DNA from: UBA4644 sp964646225
GTDB taxonomy: Bacteria; Bacillota; Clostridia; Oscillospirales; Butyricicoccaceae
DNA length: 16,869 nt
Direction: 5' to 3'
Assembly: GCA_964646225.1 (NCBI GenBank)
Contig: CAZYAD010000031.1
Coordinates: forward strand, 1 to 16,869
Part shown: positions 7,347 to 14,474 of the stretch, piece by piece
How positions within the stretch are numbered: position 1 is the first letter of the stretch
How the letters are laid out: every line of letters begins with the position of its first letter
The notes under the pieces: generated by a model
What the model saw: the letters and a program-made list of their open reading frames with translations, nothing else
What the model was told of the DNA's origin: nothing
The model's database searches: none
Made by a program: the position numbers and the translations under genes

Positions 7347-7927
7347 ATGCCGAGAAACGGATTATCAAAAGAAAAGGCGATCGAGGCGGCGACAGTACTG
7401 ATAGCGCAGTCCGGCACTGCGGCGTTTTCCATGCGCGCCCTGGCGGACAGTCTGCAGATCAAAACCGCCTCGCTCTACAACCATGTGAAAAGCATGGAGG
7501 CGCTGATGGTGGCGGTGTGCGTCCATGCCCTGCAAATGCAGCGGGATGCGGAAATGGTCGCCATCGCAGACAAACGCGGCGCAGAGGCGGTCTTTGCGCT
7601 GGCAAACGCCTACCGCGCCTTTGCGCGGGAGCACCGGGAACTGTATCGCCTGATCATGACCACAGCGGTGTCCTGCGGCGAGCAGCTCAATGAGGTTTCG
7701 GCGTGTATTGTAGAGCCATTTATGAAGGCTTTGGAGCATACAGCTTTCTCCCAACAGGAAAGTACCATTGGCAAAGGGTGCTGCGCGGTATCGTTCACGG
7801 CTTTGTCTCTCAGGAGGACGCCGGATTTTTCAACCATCTTCCGGCAGCGGTGGACGAGAGCTTCCGAACCGCTATCCAATGTTATATGGACGGCATGACA
7901 CAGGCAGAAAAGAGGCATACCGCATGA
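7347..7927 (+). pseudogene. TetR-family repressor, frameshifted
   Basis: The N-terminal TetR helix-turn-helix is intact: SKEKAIEAATVL and SMRALADSLQIKTASLYNHV. AGGAGG lies 5 bases before the ATG at 7347, and an in-frame ATG at 7320 lacks such a site. The C-terminal ligand domain (WHG-type, with HWQRVLRGIVHGFVS and DAGFFNHLPAAVDESF) continues in another frame. The switch falls at the AAA run 7759-7761 and would be repaired by one added base, giving about 193 residues. As written, the frame ends at 7898 with an unrelated tail of roughly 50 residues. The restored stop overlaps the MATE ATG as ATGA, as in a coupled repressor-efflux pair. Either a real mutation or a sequencing error. Confidence 0.8.
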
Positions 7928-9112
7928 GCACGGCTTTGAAGAAGGAGCAGCTGTTTACCTCCGAACCGGTGGGCAGGGCAGTGATCTCGCTTGCCGTTCC
8001 GACGGTCATCGCACAGCTGAGCACGGTGATCTACAATATGGCGGATACCTTTTTCATCGGTCAGCTGGGCGACCCCGATCAGGTGGCGGCGGCGACTCTT
8101 GCCATGCCGGTGTTCATGTTTCTGACGGCCTTTTCCAACCTGTTCGGCATTGGCGGTGCCGGCATGATCTCCCGCTGTCTGGGCGCCGGAGAAAGAAAAA
8201 AGCCGGGCAGACTGCGTCCTTCTGCATCTGGGGGGCAACGATGGTCTCGCTGCTTTACGGCATCGGGGTCATTCTGCTGAAAAATATCCTGCTGCCCCTG
8301 CTGGGAACGGATGAAGCCACCTGGGGCTTTTGCGCCTCCTATCTTTTCTGGACGGTGGGCATCGGTGCTGTACCCACCGTGCGCAACGCCGGTCTGGCCC
8401 ATCTGATCCGCACCGAGGGCTATTCCGGGCAGGCCAGCTTCGGCATTGCCTTTGGCGGCATCCTGAATATGCTTCTCGATCCGGTGTTTATCTTCCTGTT
8501 CAAGCTGGAGATCGCCGGTGCGGCCATTGCAACCATGCTCTCCAATGTGGCGGCTACGGTGTTCTTTCTGCTGTTTCTGTTTCGAATTCGGGAAAGCACC
8601 ACCATCACGCCCTCGCCCAAATGCTTCACAGTTGGCGGCGGCATTCCGCTGGAGGTGCTGACCGTGGGCCTGCCCAGCTTTGTGATGACGCTCATGAGCA
8701 CGGTTTCCAACCTGCCCCTGAACAAAATGATCTCCGGCTATTCCAACGAGGCGGTCGGCGGTATGGCGCTGATGTTCTTTGGCGCGACCCCGATTACCAG
8801 GCTGTTCATCAACGATGCTGCTACCGTGGAATACGGGCGCAGCTTTTTGCGGATCGTCTGCCTTGCCTGCCCCACCACGGCGCTGAACTTCCTTGCCATC
8901 ACCATCTTTCAGGCAACCGGAAGGAAGGTGCAGCCGCTGATCCTCTCCCTGCTGCGGAAGGGCGGTCTGGACATTCCGCTGATGCTCCTGTTCAACGGCC
9001 TCGTGGGGATCGACGGCATTGCCTGGGCGACGCCGCGGCCGATCTGCTGGCGCTGCTCTGCTCGGCGGTCCTGACCCTGCCTTATCTGAAAAAGCTGACG
9101 GCGCGGCTGTAA
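7924..9112 (+). pseudogene. MATE-family multidrug efflux pump, disrupted
   Basis: Recognisable MATE transporter (Na+- or H+-coupled drug export, inner membrane). The N-terminus has AVPTVIAQLSTVIYNMADTFFIG and the middle has LDPVFIFLFKLEIAGAAIAT. The frame breaks at the A run 8196-8201 and again near 9030-9040, each repaired by one added base; the second restores WATPAADLLALL. In addition the segment between SNEAVGG and FGATPITRLF (about 8757-8786) is too short for the family. Roughly 55-60 residues, including a loop and helix, appear missing in frame. The total is about 397 codons against a usual 440-460. The residues on either side are well conserved, so the loss seems recent. Likely non-functional. 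Confidence 0.82.
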
Positions 9113-9158
9113 AAAAGCGACCTCCCTCGGGTATCATCCACCCACAGGAGGCCGCTTT
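9113..9158. terminator. Bidirectional terminator between MATE remnant and nitroreductase
   Basis: AAAGCGACCTCC (9114-9125) pairs with GGAGGCCGCTTT (9147-9158), with one mismatch and a 21-base loop. On the minus strand it is followed by six T, so it is better suited to end the ung-nitroreductase transcript, whose stop is at 9167. On the plus strand it is followed by CTTT. Confidence 0.75.
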
Positions 9159-9166
9159 CTTTGTCC

Positions 9167-9745
9167 TTATTCCAGCACCAGCTCTTCCAGGTCGCGCTTG
9201 GGGACATAGTGCACATCGTTCTCGTCCCGGTAATAATGGTGACTTTCGCCCGGCTCCAGCCGGGTGAGCACCACCGTTTCGTCCGGCTTGCCCAGGGCGA
9301 TCACCAGCACCGGCCGGTAACGGTCGGAAAGCCCCAGCACCTCCCGCACCCGCTCCGGGTTGAAATTGCCGATCATGCAGCCGCCAAGGCCCATCTCGGT
9401 GGCCCGCAGCAGGATGGTCTGGGCGCAGATGCCCACATCCTTCCAGAAACGCTCTACCCCCGGCCCGATCCGGGTGTCGTAGCACATCACCAGAAAGCCG
9501 GTGGGGCAGTGACCGGGATGGGGCAGGGTCAGCTCCGGCAGATTCCGGGCCCAGCCGGTGCAGGGCTGCAAGGCGGCGCAACCCTCTCTTGTATAGACCG
9601 GCACATATTTGAAGGCCTGATAGTTCTGAGAAAAGGGGGCGTAGCGGGTGCAGTCCACCATATCCAGCAGCTGTTCCCGGGTGAGGCGGACGCTTTCGTC
9701 ATAGCCGCGATAGCTGCGGCTCTGCTTGAGCAGGTCTTTCAGCAT
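9167..9745 (-). CDS. Nitroreductase-family protein
   Basis: A 192-residue flavin-dependent nitroreductase homologue, a different subgroup from the one at 6558. Seen: N-terminal LLKQSRSYRGYD, the FMN-contact region of the family, then RYAPFSQNYQAFKYVPV. The second half has ILLRATEMGLGGCMIGNFN and the LGKPDET strand. I set the start at 9745, not the in-frame ATG at 9769, because GGAGGA (complement of 9752-9758) precedes 9745 at good spacing. The longer form would also overlap the upstream gene. It follows ung with a 16-base gap, so the two are co-transcribed. Substrate unknown. Confidence 0.9.
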   Translation of the reverse strand: MLKDLLKQSRSYRGYDESVRLTREQLLDMVDCTRYAPFSQNYQAFKYVPVYTREGCAALQPCTGWARNLPELTLPHPGHCPTGFLVMCYDTRIGPGVERFWKDVGICAQTILLRATEMGLGGCMIGNFNPERVREVLGLSDRYRPVLVIALGKPDETVVLTRLEPGESHHYYRDENDVHYVPKRDLEELVLE

Positions 9746-9761
9746 GAGAGATTCCTCCGTT

Positions 9762-10433
9762 TCAATCATAGATCTGCCAGTCGATGGGGGACTGGCGGTT
9801 GGCGGTCAAAAAGGCGTTGGCCTGCGAAAAATGCCGGCATCCGAAAAAGCCGTTGTAGGCCGAAAGGGGACTGGGGTGGGCGGCCTCCAGCACCAGATGG
9901 TTCATCCCGCGGATCAGGGGCAGCTTCTGCCGGGCGTTGCCGCCCCACAGGAGAAAGACCATGGGCTTTTCCCGCCCGTCCAGATGACGGATGATGCTGT
10001 CGGTAAAGGCCTCCCAGCCGTGATTTTTGTGGGAATTGGGCTGTCCCTCCCGGACGGTCAGCACGGTGTTCAGCAGCAGCACCCCCTGCCGGGCCCATTC
10101 CAGAAGATTGCCGTGGGCGGGGATGTCGCAGCCCACATCCTCCCGCAGCTCCTTGTACATATTTTGCAGGGAGGGCGGTACCTTGACACCCTTCTGCACC
10201 GAAAAGGCATAGCCGTGGGCCTGCCCCGGGCCGTGGTAGGGATCCTGTCCCAGCAGCACCACCTTCACCTCGGGGAAGTCAGTGGTACGCAGGGCGTTGA
10301 AAATGTCCTTCTGCGGGGGATAGACCGGCCCTGCGGCGTATTCCTCCCGCAAAAAGTCCTGCAGCCGGCGGAAGCCTTCGCTTTCCAGCTCGGCGCGCAG
10401 AACGGTGTCCCACTGGTTTCCGAAAATGTCCAT
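9762..10433 (-). CDS. ung: Uracil-DNA glycosylase, family 1
   Basis: Removes uracil from DNA to start base-excision repair. The 223-residue product carries the water-activating motif GQDPYHG (62-68, catalytic D64), the Leu-loop motif HPSPLSAYNGFFGC (186-199, catalytic H186), and LLNTVLTVREGQPNSH. These identify family 1 UDG with complete active-site residues. The frame is open to 10538, but the start at 10433 (MDIFGNQWD) gives normal length and has AGGAGG at 8-9 bases. It also lies about 30 bases downstream of a TGGTATACT promoter element. First gene of a two-gene unit with the nitroreductase. Confidence 0.96.
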   Translation of the reverse strand: MDIFGNQWDTVLRAELESEGFRRLQDFLREEYAAGPVYPPQKDIFNALRTTDFPEVKVVLLGQDPYHGPGQAHGYAFSVQKGVKVPPSLQNMYKELREDVGCDIPAHGNLLEWARQGVLLLNTVLTVREGQPNSHKNHGWEAFTDSIIRHLDGREKPMVFLLWGGNARQKLPLIRGMNHLVLEAAHPSPLSAYNGFFGCRHFSQANAFLTANRQSPIDWQIYD

Positions 10434-10463
10434 GGCGTGTTTCCTCCTGCCGCCGTTTTTCTC

Positions 10464-10472
10464 AGTATACCA
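10464..10472 (-). promoter_or_regulatory. Extended -10 promoter of ung
   Basis: Minus-strand TGGTATACT (-10 TATACT at 10464-10469). No good -35 at 17 bases, so recognition would rest on the extended -10. It diverges from the promoter at 10544-10552. Confidence 0.6.
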
Positions 10473-10543
10473 CACCCGGCCGCCGAAGGGAAGAAATTTT
10501 CTGTGCTTTTTCTGTGACAGGCATGGAATTTCCGGCATAAATA

Positions 10544-10552
10544 TGGTATACT
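10544..10552 (+). promoter_or_regulatory. Extended -10 promoter of the zinc-ribbon gene
   Basis: TGGTATACT with -10 at 10547-10552 and a weak -35 candidate TGGAAT (10524-10529, 17-base spacer). About 50 bases before the ATG at 10605. Confidence 0.6.
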
Positions 10553-10604
10553 AACAGAAAAATTAGCAGATATTTCATCTTCAGGAATACAGGAGGCATT
10601 TTTT

Positions 10605-11012
10605 ATGGCATTTTTAGACAAACTCACCGCCGCGGCCAAGTCGGCCAGAGATTCGGCCAATACCGCCATTGAGCTGGGCAAGCTCAATATGAAAATCAAA
10701 ACCGAAAACGACAATATCGAGCTGTTCAAGACCCAGATCGGCGACCTGCTTTGGGCGCGGTTTCAGGAGGGCACCGTGGACGATCCCCAGGTAACGGCGC
10801 TGTGCGAGAGCATCGCTGCCGCTACCGCCGCCGTGGAGACTCTGCAAAAGCAGGCGGAGGAGCTGAAGGCTCCCGCAGAGCCTGCGGAGGAGGCGGCCCT
10901 GGCGGCACAGGAGGAGCCTGCGCCCATCCTGGAGCGTCACTGCACCCAGTGCGGCGCTGTGGTGGAGGAGGAGGCCCGCTTTTGCAGCAGCTGCGGCGCC
11001 AGCCTGCAATGA
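10605..11012 (+). CDS. Coiled-coil protein with C-terminal zinc ribbon
   Basis: A 135-residue cytosolic protein of unknown function. Residues about 1-90 are a helical, heptad-like region rich in Ala/Glu/Lys, which probably forms a coiled coil. A low-complexity Ala/Glu/Pro linker (89-108) follows, then a zinc ribbon with C113-x2-C116 and C127-x2-C130. No signal peptide or membrane segment. AGGAGG (10591-10596) precedes the ATG. Such short zinc-ribbon tails are common on poorly characterised Clostridia proteins and may mediate protein or nucleic-acid contacts. It is a single gene closed by a terminator at 11050-11081. The function is not assignable. Confidence 0.85.
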   Translation: MAFLDKLTAAAKSARDSANTAIELGKLNMKIKTENDNIELFKTQIGDLLWARFQEGTVDDPQVTALCESIAAATAAVETLQKQAEELKAPAEPAEEAALAAQEEPAPILERHCTQCGAVVEEEARFCSSCGASLQ

Positions 11013-11049
11013 GCCGACGCTGAACCATCAGACGAGGCGCAGAACGACC

Positions 11050-11081
11050 TGCGGCGGAACAGGACTTCCGCCGCATTTTTT
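11050..11081 (+). terminator. Intrinsic terminator directly upstream of the CDF ribosome site
   Basis: Perfect 10-bp stem TGCGGCGGAA (11050-11059) with TTCCGCCGCA (11066-11075), 6-base loop CAGGAC, then six T. The next gene's AAGGAGG starts two bases later. It therefore ends the zinc-ribbon transcript and also lies within any transcript entering the CDF gene from upstream. Confidence 0.9.
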
Positions 11082-11098
11082 CAAGGAGGCAAAGGCTT

Positions 11099-12280
11099 AT
11101 GGTAACCTTTCTCGCACGCCTGCTCATCCCCGGACATGAGCAGGTCAACGATCCCGCCGTGCGGCGGAAATACGGCGTGCTGTGCGGCGGCGTGGGCATC
11201 GCCCTGAATGTGCTGCTGTTTCTGGGCAAGCTGTTTGCCGGAACCCTCAGCGGCTCCATCGCCATCACGGCAGATGCCTTTAACAACCTGTCGGATGCAG
11301 GCTCCAGCCTGGTGACCATCCTGGGCTTCAAGCTGGCGGGACAGAAGCCCGATCCGGATCATCCCTTCGGCCACGGACGGATGGAATATCTTTCCGGGCT
11401 GGTGGTGGCGATGCTCATCCTGCTGATGGGCTTTGAACTGCTGAAAAGCTCCTTTGACAAGATCCTGCACCCGGAGGCGGTGGAGTTCAGCTGGCTTTCG
11501 GTGGCGATCCTGGCGGCGGGCATTGCCTGCAAGCTGTATATGTCCCGCTACAACCGGGCCGTGGGAGAGAAGATCCACTCGGCGGCCATGCGGGCGACTG
11601 CCGCAGACAGCCTCAGCGACAGCATCTCCACGGCGGCTGTGCTGCTGGCGACCCTGGCGGGGCATTTCTTCCGGTGGAACATCGACGGCTGGGTGGGCCT
11701 TGCGGTGGCGCTGTTCATCCTGTATGCCGGCTGCAACGCCGCAAAGGATACCATCGATCCGCTGCTGGGCCAGGCCCCTGACCCGGAGCTGGTGGGAAAG
11801 GTGGAGGAGACCGTGCTGGGCTTTGCGCCCATTCAGTCCATCCACGATATGATCATCCATGATTACGGCCCAGGGCGGCTGATGATCTCCCTGCACGCCG
11901 AGGTCCCGGCCGATGGCGACCTGCTGGCCATGCACGACACCATCGATCTGGCGGAGCAGGCGCTGCGGGACCGGTTTGGCTGTGACGCCGTCATCCACAT
12001 GGATCCCATCGTCACCAACGATCAGCAGGTGGTGCAGCTGCGGACGAAAATGTCCCAGCTGGTACAGGTGCTGGATCCCCGCATCACCGTCCACGACTTC
12101 CGGATGGTCACCGGCCCCACCCACACCAATCTGATTTTTGACGCGGCCTGTCCCTTTGACCTGAAGCTGACTGATGGTGAGATCCGCCGCCAGATCACCG
12201 CCATGGTGGAGCTGCTGGAGGGCAGCTACAAGGCCGTGGTAACGGTGGATCGTATTTACGCCGACCGAAACGCTACATAA
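11099..12280 (+). CDS. Cation diffusion facilitator transporter, probable Mn2+ exporter
   Basis: A 393-residue CDF-family divalent-cation/proton antiporter of the cytoplasmic membrane: a six-helix N-terminal domain, then a cytoplasmic domain longer than in the basic YiiP form. Seen: helix-2 motif ADAFNNLSD (58-66) with N62-xxx-D66, the DPDHPFGHGRMEYLSG loop (85-100) typical of the family, and helix-5 motif ATAADSLSD with D170-xxx-D174. Zn-type members usually have H/D-xxx-D with a histidine in helix 5. The N/D plus D/D pattern fits the Mn2+ group (MntE-like), so Mn2+ export is my inference. AAGGAGG precedes the ATG at 11099. The arginase gene follows 21 bases downstream. Confidence 0.9.
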   Translation: MVTFLARLLIPGHEQVNDPAVRRKYGVLCGGVGIALNVLLFLGKLFAGTLSGSIAITADAFNNLSDAGSSLVTILGFKLAGQKPDPDHPFGHGRMEYLSGLVVAMLILLMGFELLKSSFDKILHPEAVEFSWLSVAILAAGIACKLYMSRYNRAVGEKIHSAAMRATAADSLSDSISTAAVLLATLAGHFFRWNIDGWVGLAVALFILYAGCNAAKDTIDPLLGQAPDPELVGKVEETVLGFAPIQSIHDMIIHDYGPGRLMISLHAEVPADGDLLAMHDTIDLAEQALRDRFGCDAVIHMDPIVTNDQQVVQLRTKMSQLVQVLDPRITVHDFRMVTGPTHTNLIFDAACPFDLKLTDGEIRRQITAMVELLEGSYKAVVTVDRIYADRNAT

Positions 12281-12301
12281 TCACAGAAGGGGGAACGACA
12301 C

Positions 12302-13201
12302 ATGAAGCGGGAGCTGGATATCATCGGCGTCCAGATGGATCTGGGCGCTTCCAAACGGGGCGTGGCCATGGGCCCCATGGCCATTCGCTATGGAGGTCTG
12401 CGGGAGGGACTGGAAAAGCTGGGCTTTTCGGTGCATGACCGGGGCGATATCATCCCCCTGGCCGAGGGCGAGAGCCTCCCGGATCTGCGGTATTACCAGC
12501 AGGTGGTGGATGTGGACCGGCGGCTGTATCAGCAGGTGACGGAAAGTCTGGAGCGGGGGCATTTTCCCATTGCGCTGGGCGGCGACCACAGCATCGCTGC
12601 CGGAAGCATCGCCGCCGTCTCCAGGCATTATCAGGCAGCGGGCGGCATCGGTGTGATCTGGATCGATGCCCACGGCGACTGGAACGACCGCACCACCAGC
12701 CCCACCGGCAATATGCACGGGATGCCCTTTTCGGCGGTGTGCGGCTGGGGGCCGGACTGCATGGTGGATTTCGGGCAGGGTCCGGCCTTTGTGGAGGTGC
12801 GGCACTGCGTGCAGATCGGCGGCCGGGACATCGACGATCAGGAGCGCCTGCGGATGAAGCAGGCCGGCGTCACGGTGTTCCCCATCAATGTCATCGACAA
12901 GCTGGGCATGGACGAGGTCATGCGCCGGGCGCTGGCCGTGGCGGGGCAGGGGACTGCCGGTATCCACCTGAGCTTTGATGTAGACGCCATCACGCCGGAG
13001 GCGGCGCCGGGCACCGGTACGGTGGTACACAGCGGCCTCACCGTGCGGGAGGCCTTTCTGGCGGTGGAGACCCTGGCGGAAAGCGGCCTGCTGGTGAGCA
13101 TGGACATGGTGGAGGTCAACCCCATCCTGGATGAGCACAACAAGACCGGCATCCTGGCCTCCGAGCTGATTCAGTCGGCGCTGGGCAAGGTGGTGTATTG
13201 A
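12302..13201 (+). CDS. rocF: Arginase (ureohydrolase family)
   Basis: A 299-residue binuclear-manganese ureohydrolase, best matched to arginase (arginine to ornithine plus urea). All six metal ligands are present: GGDHS (H96), DAHGDWN (D122, H124, D126) and SFDVDAITP (D226, D228). The GNMHGMP loop, the PGTGT segment (236-240) and the EVNP motif (271-274) favour arginase over agmatinase or formiminoglutamase. The start at 12302 follows GAAGGGGG and gives the normal length. It is co-transcribed with the CDF gene. No rocD or other arginine-catabolic gene lies nearby. It ends 11 bases from a convergent gene, with no clear terminator between. Confidence 0.92.
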   Translation: MKRELDIIGVQMDLGASKRGVAMGPMAIRYGGLREGLEKLGFSVHDRGDIIPLAEGESLPDLRYYQQVVDVDRRLYQQVTESLERGHFPIALGGDHSIAAGSIAAVSRHYQAAGGIGVIWIDAHGDWNDRTTSPTGNMHGMPFSAVCGWGPDCMVDFGQGPAFVEVRHCVQIGGRDIDDQERLRMKQAGVTVFPINVIDKLGMDEVMRRALAVAGQGTAGIHLSFDVDAITPEAAPGTGTVVHSGLTVREAFLAVETLAESGLLVSMDMVEVNPILDEHNKTGILASELIQSALGKVVY

Positions 13202-13212
13202 CCGTCGCAACC

Positions 13213-13599
13213 TTACCGCATCAGCTCATCGGTCAGACGCAGGATCTCCGGCGCGATTTTCTCCCGTTCCCGCCGCAGACTGCGGCTGTACAGCGGATAG
13301 GCCAGTGCCATCAGCAGCATCCCGGCCACTCCCACAGCCACCCCCACGGGCAGGGCGGCCCTTCCCAGCCAGGAGCCGAAATCGGTCATGATCAGGCTCA
13401 TGCCGCAGCCCAGCAGCATAGCACCAGGCACACCGGCAACGATGGAGACCATCGTTGCCTTTTTTGCAGCACCGGCATCCAGCACCCGGAGCTGCTGCAT
13501 TTTGTCCGGCTCCTGGGAAAGGTATTTTTGCCGGATCTGATGGATCTCCTCCTGCTGCTCAGCAGAATAGGTCATTTTGAAAGTGTCTTTATTTTCCAT
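13213..13599 (-). CDS. Small two-helix membrane protein, paralogue of the 16325 product
   Basis: A 128-residue protein of unknown function: a charged cytosolic N-terminus, two membrane segments (around residues 46-75 and 84-104) and a basic/charged tail ending LRLTDELM. The GxGMSLIMTDFG core is shared almost exactly with the protein at 16325-16696. I start at 13599 (MENKDTF), not the in-frame ATG at 13605, because GGAG lies 7 bases before 13599 but only 2 before 13605. The start overlaps the end of the eight-helix gene by 11 bases, so it is the last gene of the two-component operon. The product shows no catalytic motif. Confidence 0.8.
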   Translation of the reverse strand: MENKDTFKMTYSAEQQEEIHQIRQKYLSQEPDKMQQLRVLDAGAAKKATMVSIVAGVPGAMLLGCGMSLIMTDFGSWLGRAALPVGVAVGVAGMLLMALAYPLYSRSLRREREKIAPEILRLTDELMR

Positions 13600-14473
13600 A
13601 TTCATTCTCCATACAGTTCATTTGTTTGTTGCTGTAGACGATCAGGCAGATCGCCATGACAAGGATCAGGACGGAAATTGCCATGCCGCTGAGGCAAAGG
13701 AACAGCTGCCGCGTTCCCTGCTCCATTTCACGGCCAAAGGCTTCCAGCATCGTGCGCTCCAGCGTTAGCAGGGACACACAGGCCGCAGCCAGTGCAACAG
13801 CCTTGGAGGCGGAAAGCACGGGACTGTTATATTTCCGGTATTTGACGACGTTGAAAATCGCCATTGTCAGCGAGGCAAAGGTGTAGGCAGCCATTGCAAT
13901 GGTGGTGATTTCATGGTGCCGCACGCTCCGGTTTTGACGGATCATGTAGAGGAGCATCACCGTCAATGCCGTATGTAGCACAAGAAGTACCCACCCGCAG
14001 CTCCAGCAGCGATGCCACTCCTCCCGCAGGCGTTCTCCCGGCCTGTGCCGCAGGGTATGCCGCACCAGAAATGACCGCATGACCGCAAGAGCGGCGTAGT
14101 ACAGGGCAAGGGCATAGAACCATGCAGATCGATGATACACGCCCAGTCCAAGCTGCAACGCTGAGTAGGCGCCGTTCCACAGAGCATTGCCGCAGAGGCT
14201 CACATTGGTTCGCAGACGGGCATCAGAAAGCCAGCGCTGCATGGAGCGGTTTTCTTCCCGGAATTGTTTGCAGAATCGGATGATATTCGGTACACGCACA
14301 CACCAGATGGTCAGCGTGTAAAAGGAAAGCACATAAAAGGCGATGTGCAACGGGGCGGCTTCCTCACGAAAACGCATGGAATTCACCAGCCCCACGGTGC
14401 AAACCGGCACAAGCAGCGGCAAAAGGGCGACAGGCGGGAACAGCAGCGTTTTGCCAAGGCGCTTCCAAGCCAT
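13589..14473 (-). CDS. Polytopic membrane protein in the two-component operon
   Basis: A 294-residue integral membrane protein with about eight hydrophobic segments (near 11-31, 42-62, 96-113, 116-136, 157-178, 189-210, 222-238 and 257-280). Basic loops (RVPNIIRFCKQFREENR, RHTLRHRPGERLREEW) predict cytoplasmic faces. I recognise no family and no catalytic or ABC-transporter motif. It starts one base after the kinase stop, behind GGAGG inside the kinase 3' end, and overlaps the next gene. It is therefore translated with the kinase and regulator and may be a sensor partner or the output of that system. ATG at 14473 chosen on this ribosome site. Confidence 0.82.
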   Translation of the reverse strand: MAWKRLGKTLLFPPVALLPLLVPVCTVGLVNSMRFREEAAPLHIAFYVLSFYTLTIWCVRVPNIIRFCKQFREENRSMQRWLSDARLRTNVSLCGNALWNGAYSALQLGLGVYHRSAWFYALALYYAALAVMRSFLVRHTLRHRPGERLREEWHRCWSCGWVLLVLHTALTVMLLYMIRQNRSVRHHEITTIAMAAYTFASLTMAIFNVVKYRKYNSPVLSASKAVALAAACVSLLTLERTMLEAFGREMEQGTRQLFLCLSGMAISVLILVMAICLIVYSNKQMNCMENEYGK

Positions 14474-14474
14474 C

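Noticed and set aside
13202..13212. A terminator between the convergent arginase and small membrane genes
   Set aside because: The gap is 11 bases and I see no hairpin with a T tract in or near it, so none is annotated.
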